Source of the DNA: Liolophura sinensis
Lineage: Eukaryota; Mollusca; Polyplacophora; Chitonida; Chitonidae
Assembly (NCBI RefSeq): GCF_032854445.1
Contig: NC_088302.1
Location: forward strand, 31,095,979 to 31,155,978
Length of the DNA stretch: 60,000 nt
Direction: 5' to 3'
A program made the translations under genes and the position numbers. The notes under the pieces are model-generated. The model was not told the DNA's origin and searched no databases. It saw nothing but the letters and a program-made list of their open reading frames with translations. Below, one piece after another: positions 50,140 through 60,000 of this stretch (within the stretch, counting starts at the first letter, position 1; every line of letters starts with the position of its first letter).

Positions 50140-50420
50140 ATACACTGGCTGAGGGCTTACGGGTAGCATTTTGACAGGAGCAGCAGTGCATGTACGTCTC
50201 ATTTGTCATTGGTTGAAAGTCTACCTCACGCGGGGTGTCTCACCTGTCGCCTCGCCCGTCAGCCAGCCCGACTCGACCCGTTATTGTTAACGCACGGCAG
50301 TATTGTGAACTCAGCCTCCGGCAAAGACGACCTGTTTTAATTTCCAGGCACGGCTCTTTATTTAAGTAGGCGATTAATACCCATGATAAGTCCCAAGCTT
50401 AGGCAGATTTTTGTCTTAGT
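50140..50420. promoter_or_regulatory. Candidate enhancer, CpG-richer unique tract
   Basis: TTTTGACAGGAGCAGCAG has a Meis/Tgif-like TGACAG, and CACCTGTCGCC and GGCGATTAATACCC follow. There is no repeat or frame of note. Function is inferred. Confidence 0.2.
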
Positions 50421-51179
50421 CGACCATTAATATTTCACGCTTTGGTGACTTCTGTCTGTATAGGTGTATGTGTTTCTTCGCTCTGTCATCCGTATTCCCA
50501 CTTGGCTATTATTCTCTGTCATCGTCTCTTCATTTATCTTGTGTAATTGGCTACTGTTTTAAGTTTTGCCACCACGAATTTATATTGCCCCAATAGATCA
50601 TAATTTGTTCTGTATATTTGTAATGTATTCACACCTGACCGAGCACAGCCAAATCAAGTATGTGACGAATTGTATTCATGATTTCGATCCTCGATATACT
50701 TATAAAATGTATCGTTTGCCAATCAAACTTTTCCGTGTGTAGGATTTTGAATCGGTCATTAGTTTGGGTGTGTCATTCTTGACCTATGTGTTTTTTTTCT
50801 TGTTCCACATGCTCCAAAGTCCAGAAAAAAGTATCGGTTTACCAGACGTGTTACGGAACATTCAGTCGTCAGTCCTGAAGTGAACATTCTACAAGTCGAT
50901 TGTCGCTAGAACAATTTTCAGTCGCTATCTCAAGTTTGAAAACATGTCCATTTCAAAAAATGCACCTCATGATCTGAAAAAAGAAAAACACCAACACCAA
51001 CAGTGGTTGTATGTAGCTTTTTGTCACAACTAACAAAGTTTGAAGTTTAACCAGCTCTTTGTCATGATGGCAGTGCACTGCTATCCTGTTATCACGTGTT
51101 TTGTCATCTCCCAAATTATAGATTTTTAAGTTAACCATGTCAATCAGTTTGATTTATGTACCCTTTCCTGTCCGCCAAA

Positions 51180-51420
51180 CCCCATGCTTTGCAACATTCT
51201 TGATAGTTTACATCCTGGCCATGATTGGTATGACTGTGATATTACGGTAATGGGCTTTGTGTGTTCTGGCCTGTGTTTAGCCCGCAGCAGTGGCTGTGCC
51301 TTCCTCAGTATAGATAATCTTGGGATTATTCATTAAACAAAGCCATGGCTGAGGGCAGCGCTTCACCTATACATGACACTCACTCAGATTCCTGTAGTAC
51401 CCCCCTCCGGAAACCGTCTT
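51180..51420. promoter_or_regulatory. Candidate enhancer: GATA/Otx/Fox-Sox-like cluster
   Basis: Within 51311-51342, TAGATAATCTTGGGATTATT runs into CATTAAACAAAG. This places a GATA-like AGATAA, two Otx-like TAATC/GGATTA cores in opposite orientation, a homeodomain ATTA and a Fox/Sox-like AAACAAAG side by side. It is the densest such cluster noticed. Confidence 0.28.
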
Positions 51421-52179
51421 CGGTGTCTGTTGCACACGATATGTATATGTCATGTGCACTCTGTTTGTCATAGTCTCATAAACAACAAATGTCACGTTTC
51501 ATGACACGCAAACCACTGGCCTGATTTCGCAAGAATGTCCGATTTTATCAGAAATGTCTGCATTGCATTCCATCATGAATAACGCATACTTGCGCAATTA
51601 GTTGGGGAATTTTATTTAATACATACAACGAGAAAAATGGCCGATATGCGGCCACATGCTGTGACGCAGGCGCAGTTCGCATGGACGAGAAGAAACACGC
51701 TCGAAGACAAACAAGACAAGACAAGTAATATCGCTGCAATCGCAGCTAATATAAAAGAGATATTGATGTTCTATGTACTTTAACCCAAAACTGTTGCATT
51801 TTTGGTGGACAGGTGACTTCCTCTGTATGAAAGTTAGATTGTTCTTTGTTAGTGATGGAATTGATATCTTAACTGAGAAAGGTGATCCAAAGACTTTTGA
51901 ATAATGGTTTCAATTGGGCCATGTTGGAACTATTCTGTTGTCCTCCAATAACGTGTACGGCGGTTCATGTGAGGACGTACATTGTCATGTTGTTACGACT
52001 TTGTCTTTGATGTTGCTGTTTGAATATATGTTACTCTGGTTTACCTTGATTTACTGATATGTCAAGGGTTGATTGACATTACTTTAAAGTTCCTTCTTGC
52101 TTAATTGTGACATATTTCAACGCTCAGACATAGGTTGACAGGAAGTATATTCCTATTTACGGACGCTGGACACATATGT

Positions 52180-52580
52180 GCTGCTGTTGACGCGCCTTTT
52201 AAAACTGTGCCATGCACAAGAGCTCAATTAGTCGCAACATTTGTTTAGTCCAGTCACGAGGGGGTAATTTTGAAGACGTGGAATTAGCCTCCTAGGACGT
52301 GAAGATGCCTGCTGATTACGCGTGTCATCTTACACGTGCATCTGTCCACAGAACACTGGCCAAACGTTGTGCACGGAACCATCGAGAGCGCAGGAAACAC
52401 CGCCACCAAACGATCTGAAACAACAGTTTGATAAGACGCTAATAACCGCCTGACAAATTCTTCATTTTTACACGGATGTGCAGACCTTGCGGAGAGTGTA
52501 AATTTGGTTGTCATGAGCCAGTACAGAGGGGCTCAGGCGAACCCAGGCGCTAATGAAGTCCCCAGGGTCGGGCACGGCCC
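52180..52580. promoter_or_regulatory. Candidate enhancer, unique tract
   Basis: GAGCTCAATTAGTCGCAAC and GGGGTAATTTTGAAGACGTG lie with many CpG in unique sequence. Function is inferred. Confidence 0.17.
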
Positions 52581-53929
52581 ATCAGCCTCATGTGCCAAGC
52601 GCGCACTTATTTTCTGAAACCTGCCAACTTGCTAAATCCCATTTTCTCAACGACACCTTCTTGCTTCATCTCATTATACCTTAGTGGGTGTGAAGGAAAT
52701 AAAGACAATAACGCAGGGAAGACGGTAAACGATGCTGGCAGTTGGATTTGCGTGCTGCTCCTACCTCAGTAGCTCTTATACAGCGTTATATATATGTATG
52801 CCATGGCCATAATGGGCGATCTGCCTCCTGTGTGGGGGACCAATCAGAAGCCAGTACCCTGGCTGTATCGATCGAGTGATCCAAAGCCGCTCTGATATTA
52901 TGTATTGGTAGAAGATTGACCTGAGAATGGCTCGGTGGTATGAAATAGGCCTACGGTAATACTTTACATATCACTCGGCGGGCAAGCCTGCTCCATAATT
53001 TATGGGGATTTGATAATAACTTGTCTTGTCACATTACTATTTTGGTCGATAAGGAAACGTGTTTTCGAAAACATCGAGACGTTGGATTATGAAAATAACA
53101 GTGAATTGTGTGAATTCGTTTTTCATACAGGTGACAGATTTTCTTGTTCGAATTTTCAAGAACGTAGGGTTATACTGTTTTATACGGACATAATATTGCT
53201 AACTGTTCCGGATTTTGCGTCATAGTTTCCAAGTGACCGAGTCTCCTTTTTATTGCCGGTTTCACGCAAAAGTTTTGTTTCTCCCAAAAGGGCCTCCTTA
53301 TATTTATCCAACAAGTAAACAAAGGTTGTTTGCCACGAAGCTGTTTCTTTGTTTACTTGTTTGAGCGACTTTGTCCGATTTTTTTTAAAAACCCAGTAAC
53401 AAAATTTGTGTGTGAGTGATTTAAATATTTTTCATGCAAAAAATGTCAGTTTGTCCGAAATGATGTATGAATAATTTTTTCTCATTACTTATTGGAAATT
53501 TAATGTTTTGACGTGTTTTATGGTGAGCCGGTATCATTTCGATCTGGCAGCGTCAACCATAAAAAATTGAAAATGAACATGATCTTTCGCTGGAATGGAA
53601 TAGTTTTATCCATTCATGTAGAAACCCAAAAATTTCAACCATATCAGGGCGGACATAAGTAGTATTTGATATTGATGTTGAATTGTAGTGTTGTGAGATC
53701 TTCATTTATCTTTTTAAAGGTAACTTTCGTCAGTTTTAACGTCTTTCGCTGAGCCATGTACTTAAAGTGTTTTTCTGGCAGATGTTTAGTTATAAAAAGT
53801 TGTGAATTGCTACAAACTGTATAAATCTGATTGAAGCTTTAGATTAAGCAGAAGGTTTTCTTTTGAAGTATATGCGAAGTGTCATGAGATGTGTGTCCGA
53901 GAGGCTGTAGCTGATCCGTGGCTGAGATC

Positions 53930-54180
53930 TGTTAAGCTAGTCGGCCATCTTGATATACCAGTGTCACGGAGGTGTGAGCGAACCTGGCGGTTACTGTGTT
54001 AAATGACAGCTACTTTTGCTGCCAAAAATAAAGCGGGCTTTGTGCTCGAGCTTCATGCACAGCACAATAAAGCTTTATAATGGTATACCTTGAAGCCAGG
54101 GTAGAGGAGATTAAACGATAAAAGCCCCAGCGCGCATTAATTTGGCGTAAAAATCTGTATAGAGAATGTTAATTACTTCT
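53930..54180. promoter_or_regulatory. Candidate Meis/Hox-like enhancer
   Basis: AAATGACAGCTACTTTTG has a Meis-like TGACAGCT at 54004-54011. AAAGCTTTATAATGG and GCGCGCATTAATTTGG follow. The stretch reads like a compact conserved element, but there is no alignment to prove it. Confidence 0.25.
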
Positions 54181-56039
54181 TGCAAAATGTAATAAATTAT
54201 CTCTCTTTTTCTCTCCAATTATATAGGACGGCGTATAGGTTATCTCTATATATGTCTCTGTGTGTTTGATATAGGGACGCCTCCCTGGTCTTTTTTGCCC
54301 TGCATGCGTGTACAGATATAAGGTCGTCTTTGAAAAATCCTTGATCGACTTTATCGGTAATAGAAAGTAGCTCTTATACTTCATTTGAATATAAATTAAT
54401 CCACCACCTTTGCTGTCTGTGTTGCGGTGATTGTTGGCGATGTTCACGGGTTCATGGTAGACGATCGGACAAGAAACGAATAATCAACGCGCGGCGCACT
54501 AAGTACACTGTCGCTAAGGTCAAGAGTCAGCACAATCCAATCAATCGTGCATAAATAAACGGGTATAATTTATTACCATTCTTAATATTTTTGCTGGTAA
54601 TCTAGATTTGACATATTGCGGGATTTGTCCCTTCTTAACACCATGTTGATGCATCACACATCTTGCTTCGCTAAATCTTCTTATATATAGAACACTTGTA
54701 TATATGATGCACGCTTAAAATCTCTTTAAACATGCCACCTCTGCTGACATCAATCGTACAGGTAAAAATTATGTAACATGACGGCATCTAGATTGGGTGA
54801 CAGAATGTATACATTCACCTGTAAATACATTCATGGACCACACGTGAAGACAGATTTTGTCTGTTATTCTTTATTCAATGTTTGTTGACAAAAGCAGACT
54901 CTTTCAGTTTAGCTCGGTTGTCGTTATTGTATTATTTGCTTATTTGGGCCTATTTAAGTTAATTCACCGTCATGGGTGTTGAGCGGTTTTGGTTGCGATT
55001 TACATACATGCAAGTCCGCTTTGTATAATAATTCTGCCCTTTGAATACCTTGTATGTACGCTTGTGGAATTATCGTATTTTTTCTTTTGTATATTAACCA
55101 TGCAGCATGATTTTCGTTATATGCCGGAACTAAACTTTCCGGAAATTAGTTTATATTTTGCATTTAGATTGGCCTATATGACTATTTTTAGAACTTATGT
55201 CTGTTTCCACCTCTTCCTAAAATCTAACTTATTTTTGTTAGCTTCCTTTGCCTGTTGGTTGTTTATCATGCACCTTTGTTTATTAATTGGGTAAAATAAA
55301 ATGTGACAAAAAGAACCTATGAAATTTTGACGACAACCATCAGTATTTTATTATCGCATTTAAATATCATCAGTTACTGAAACATATATGCGATTTATTT
55401 CATTTATTGATATGCCCTGAAAAGTAAAATCCTTGAATTAAAACACACTCCCAATATCAAACTTTCTTATCGTAATATTTCAAAAGTACTTTGAAATATT
55501 ATTTTTCCCTTGCTTAAAATCACGGTGTAGTTCAGCAAAAATCACAAGCTCAGCTTATACTGTTGAGTCAAATTGTCCTGGGAAAGGATGCGGCGAATGC
55601 TTCCCGTTGACAACTCCTGGCTTCTAGTTGACCCTGTGGAAGACCCGTATATACGCGTTGAGAGTTCCACACAATGGCGTCACCGATATCAATGTATTTA
55701 GCGGTTTTGAGGATATACTCAGGTATTTAAGCCTTTTAAGGGCTTGATAGGGACACGTTGTCGCCGAATATGCCAACGGGTGTCAGCGGTATATAGAGAC
55801 CAGTAAGAGATAGATGTCCGATAAGGCAGCTGTAAGTAGTAGGATTATTATAGGTGTTCGCCGACCGTGATTAGTGCTCTGTATACCGTGTCCAAGGGAA
55901 ATGTCGAATCTGCACTCACGTACAAAGGTTAGGCAATCACACTGTAGGCCGTGATACGGTGTGCATTGTGGTTAAACACTGGTGAAAAACTAACAAGTGC
56001 CCTGCCATTTCTTCTCTGTTTGTACTTCTGTTCTCCCCT

Positions 56040-56360
56040 GCTAATATCTCGGTAGTCGTATTGTGCCGGCTGAATGGGCCTCTCCTTGAAGAGCTCTGCT
56101 CATTTAAATGGGCTGTTAAATATGTCGTGAGATTTCCTTTCCATTCAAGGCCGACGCGTTACGTTTGGACCACTGATTAGGTTGAATGGAAGGATTGTTG
56201 CCGTAGCGTCCTCGAGTCTGACGGCACCTCTCTAATAAGCCCCCTAATAGAATGTTTCTTGACTGGAACTCACGCGAGCTCAGTCAAGAGAGGCGAGTCG
56301 AGAGCGATACTCCATTTGTTATTTTGACATGCATGCATGGCGGGGAATTAGACTTGGTCG
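56040..56360. promoter_or_regulatory. Candidate enhancer with inverted repeat
   Basis: CTCTAATAAGCCCCCTAATAG is close to paired Otx/Pitx-like sites. CTTGACTG at 56259-56266 pairs with CAGTCAAG at 56281-56288, and ACTGATTAGG and CGACGCGTTACG lie upstream. Function is inferred. Confidence 0.22.
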
Positions 56361-59300
56361 CTCACTCGTTTCAAGTGCTGTCTATAAGCAGTAATCTTTG
56401 TCCAGTGTAACACATACTTCGTTTGTGATGATTTTTGAGTAAATATTGCATGTTCTTGTTGGCTTCATTCTGGTCTATATTTTGAAGAGGGAGGATTTAT
56501 TACGTGGTTTTTGTTAATCTGGTCTTCTGATTATCCACTTTGAATATTGTTAAAATTTGGAACTTGAACGGCGTTTATTTCTTGTGAACATTTTGTATTT
56601 AACGTGGACTGGTTTCGTGGGTGAAAAACTCAGTCAACTAACATTTGCTGTATCCGTTTGTTCTGTGACCAATGAGTTCGGGGGAACGGAATCTTGCTTA
56701 TCAGTGTATATTCATACTTCGCTGCTCCGCGTGCATGTTGTTGGTTTGCTGTTTTACTCTAACCCTTGTTGTGTACATTGCATGCTGAATAGATATTACC
56801 AGAGATTCTTCTTAACACCAATACAAAGGAGGTTATTATATATAGTATAGGCATTTCACTTCCGGGGATTTCTAGTAATTTTCTGTTCAGCATTATATGA
56901 GATTTGGATTTTATTTTCTTGAGATGAATTGCTCTCGTGCATGACTACTGGAAGTTCTATAACGTTGAATCATGTTTCATGACTCTAGGAAAAGAGAAAA
57001 CTAACTGGAATTAAGTGTTATATATTTCTGTAGCTTTCCGTTTTGTGATTATTTAAATTTAAATACTGCATGCCCGGGTGTAGCAGATGAAGCCAGTTGA
57101 CATCGTGGGTTCAGTTTTGTTTGGCTCGTTTTTGACTTTTACATCTATTATTTTTTTTAATTAAATTCTCACCTGGTGCAGTATGGGATTGAACGTCTGT
57201 TAATTTCGACAGGGTGTTCCAGTGCAGAAGACAGCACTATATATAAATATCTTTGCATTTATAATGTTCTATTACAGAAAGATAGTAAGACCGGGTAAGG
57301 TAATTTAAGTAAAATTGCGACAGAGACGATCACCGTCATTTATCTTCATTCCATGTTTAGCGTAGATAGGAAAACTTTCCAAGGCTTTCTCAGTTAACAA
57401 CAGGCATTTATAATACATAACAACATGGGAGTGACCAGACTCTGAGGTCTTAACAGGTCAACCTCCAAACCCTTTTCCTTCCTCTCTCTACTTGAGAAAC
57501 AGCCATATGTATACTTGTTTACCTAACTATTAGTATAAACTTGTTCTTTAATTACAAACACTGACTGATTAGTCAAATGCACACGTGGAAAGTTAACCCC
57601 ACACTTAATCTACTTAAGTATACATGTTAACAAGCTGGACACAGTTGACTGCCAAGTCTATAGCTTAATTTAACTATTTGTATGTCACATGTCTATAACT
57701 ATTTTACATGTATATTACACTTGACCGCTACATGTGCGTACACAGCTTGTCTGTAACTTGTTTACTAGTAGTGTACATCAATTATTGGGATGATCAGTAT
57801 ATACCTGGTCATAATAGACTGTCGTGACTGCAAAGTTGTTGAAAGAGATATTAATTCAGAAGAAAACAATTTTGAAATGTTACATGAAGTATTAATGCTG
57901 TCTGTTTCACTCCCATTGGATGGTGATTGTTGATATTTTCAAATGTATATTTTCCCAATAAGCGGATGTTGTGGGTTATCGAAGCAGGTATGTGTACACG
58001 TATATATAATCCTGATCATTGCTGTATAAAACAAGGTGTAAAATGACACTTGCTAGGATTCTATATTTATAGTGCACTAAATTGACCAGATTTTCTTTAG
58101 AAAGACCACGGTCATTTGAGTCCATGAAAAAAACTTTTCGTTCACGTGGGTGCTTCCACATGAGAAGGGATATAACGTTACATTATGCCGGCTCGTTAAC
58201 CTACAGTTTGTGAGCCTTGTGAGGCATAAGTAAATTGCATTAAGGTATTCTAATAGTATGTGCTGTGCAAATCGAAGGTGTGGAAATGAGTGTATGTTTG
58301 TGTATGTGTTCGCTTGTGGACAGATATAGCCTCCGATGTAGTCACCATATATATAGGTGTGTGAATATGCATCGTCCTTTCTTAAACTCTACATACCTGT
58401 TAACCTGACTGGGATCGCTTTACCTGTTCACCAGAGATTACTATCTTTCTCGCATGTCTTCGTTGACGGAGGCTTATTGTTCTTCTTGCGGCGTAAGCCC
58501 TAGGTAATATGGTGTATGTGTGTATAAGCTCAGCTGCATACTAGATATAACCTATTGTGGTAATTATATACCCGGTTTTCTGTGTGACAGACGTGCGTGG
58601 TATGCTGCCCCAATAAGAAGACCATCATAGGAGAACACATTCACCTCTCACAAAGCCTTGTATAAAAACGTACAGTTTTTCCTTCACGCCCACAATGCTT
58701 TTTGGGAGATATTTTTCCATGATCTACCTTCGTAGGGTGCCGGCATCTAAATTATCTCGGAGATAAGTAATAACTAGTTCTCCATATTATATATGTGATT
58801 TCGGAGGGTCCCGCGGACTTGGTCGAGCCAGACGAACTTCTCATTGCCTTCCGCGATAGTAACGTGCAATGGAATTTTGCTTTGATGAAAAACAGTACTA
58901 CTTACACGGGCGTTATACAAACTATAAAATGTAAGCGCTGCGTGTGTACGCAAAAAAGTTGGACAGAAGTACTGGTAGGAAATGATGGATTTGAGGGGTT
59001 CGTTGACGTCCCGCAGTGATGTCGACATTGCTCGTCGTCATCTCTGCTGGCAGTAGTATAGTACGGCTGGTTTTCCGGAGAGTACGCCAGGGCGTCGTGG
59101 CCACTCGTCGATCAGCAGGGATGCGCGCAGCACTCCTATCAGATGTACTCGCAGCTGAACGTGAAGTCAGCTATGCATTTGCCCGTTATCTTCTATTCCC
59201 GATGTATAAGCTTTCAAGCAATTGCTTCGTTGATATCTCTCATTTGGATAAACTGATATCAAATTGGCCATGACAATCCTGTGACAGTGTATTGAAACGG

Positions 59301-60000
59301 ACAGTTAATAATATCTAGCATTTCCAGCAGTTATACTCTGATCTGGTCGATATAAAAATATCTTATTAAATAAAACATTGTTAAACATGTTATCTAAATA
59401 TTCTGTAGAGCTGCTGAGATACTATTCGGACTATGCATTGGCGGAAATGCCAGTCTGTGAATGCATTTGTTTTGTTAATGGCTAATGTCCAGATTTTTGA
59501 GTAAGTAATTTTGCCGTTGTTAGCATTGTATAGATGTAGTGAATGAATCTTGCATCTGACCTTTTCTAACGTTACTCTATTTCTATCCCCCGTGTTTTAT
59601 ACCCCACTTGATTTAGGGATCCGAGGTTATAGAGGTCTTCTTATGTATGTATTATGCATGTATTATTAACTGACCTCTTCTGGAGGTTTAATTGGCGGAC
59701 ATTATCGTGGTATTTATTTTAAACGTATGACATCCTGCAAAAATGTTAAGATTTGATTAACTGTTAGTACAAAATATTAGTACCAATCTGACTACTCAGG
59801 TGTTTGCATGTAGACAGGGCATCATCTGGTACACGCGCTGATGTAGACCATGCAGTTGGATCTGACTCGCGTTCCGTGTGTTTAAGTGATATGAATTGAT
59901 AGTCTTTGGATAGCCGGATCGTACTGTGATAGGTCTTGATGAGATTGCGCCTGGTATCTTCACCCCGTGGCCGTGGCCTCTTCTGGGTGTACAGTGTGTG
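56361..60000. other. Unique intron sequence to the end of the window
   Basis: No repeat family or known coding block was recognised. Two overlapping plus-strand frames of 74 and 85 codons at 58795-59273 are noted under findings but not called as genes. Confidence 0.45.

Larger units (their letters stand above)
34496..60000. other. Giant intron (over 25 kb), rich in candidate regulatory sequence
   Basis: No NBEA exon is recognisable after 34495 although the PH-BEACH, BEACH and WD40 parts are missing, so the intron extends past the window. From about 36 kb CpG is clearly more frequent than in the upstream introns and interspersed repeats are sparse. Vertebrate MAB21L1 and MAB21L2 lie in introns of NBEA and LRBA, and this linkage is conserved in animals. 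A role as a regulatory block is inferred. The single-exon mab21 frame (about 360 codons) is not present in the window. Confidence 0.7.

Noticed and set aside
34496-60000. A nested mab21 gene or further NBEA exons in the giant intron
   Set aside because: No frame matches mab21 or the expected VLAYTEGLHGKW continuation. No plus- or minus-strand frame exceeds 131 codons.
1-60000. CRISPR arrays, bacterial operons or phage genes
   Set aside because: The direct repeats are minisatellites without spacers, and the gene structure is eukaryotic throughout.

Overview
This is a eukaryotic window, AT-rich and intron-rich. It carries most of the middle of one very large plus-strand gene, the neurobeachin family gene (the invertebrate counterpart of vertebrate NBEA and LRBA, Drosophila rugose and C. 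elegans sel-2). The organism is most likely a mollusc or another lophotrochozoan. That rests on the protein being clearly animal but diverged from vertebrates, and on dispersed short repeats ending in a CACCAATCAAATAAA-type tail that I recall as abundant in mollusc genomes. The species cannot be fixed from the window.

Layout: 32 exons can be chained from 393 to 34495 with GT/AG boundaries and unbroken phase. They give about 1,824 codons, with neither the start nor the stop codon in the window. In order the protein shows a concanavalin A-like/laminin G-like domain (exons 1-5), an armadillo-like solenoid (DUF4704, exons 6-17), a variable linker with a possible PKA-anchoring helix (exon 18), conserved blocks (exons 18-23), a long acidic linker (exons 24-26), DUF1088 (exons 26-30) and the first strands of the PH-BEACH domain (exon 32). 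The rest of PH-BEACH, the BEACH domain and the WD40 repeats must lie beyond 60000.

The introns hold an unusual number of local tandem duplications placed at splice junctions. A 59-bp array repeats the 3' splice site and first codons of exon 20. A 47-bp minisatellite repeats the 5' splice site of exon 13. Exons 10 and 18 have partial copies of their 3' ends with donors. Further arrays start within about 25 bp of the donors of exons 3, 4, 6 and 26. At least four short interspersed elements carry recognisable target-site duplications, one ending 16 bp before the exon 32 acceptor.

From 34496 to the end (25.5 kb) no exon could be recognised, so this is read as one giant intron. From about 36 kb it is richer in CpG and mostly unique sequence, with clusters of homeodomain-, Otx-, Sox/TCF- and POU-like sites, two CpG-rich islands and a TATA-type core promoter candidate. 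In vertebrates MAB21L1 and MAB21L2 sit inside NBEA and LRBA introns, and this nesting is an ancient linkage. The inferred role of the 25-kb tract is therefore a regulatory block of the mab21/nbea type. No mab21 coding sequence is visible in the window.
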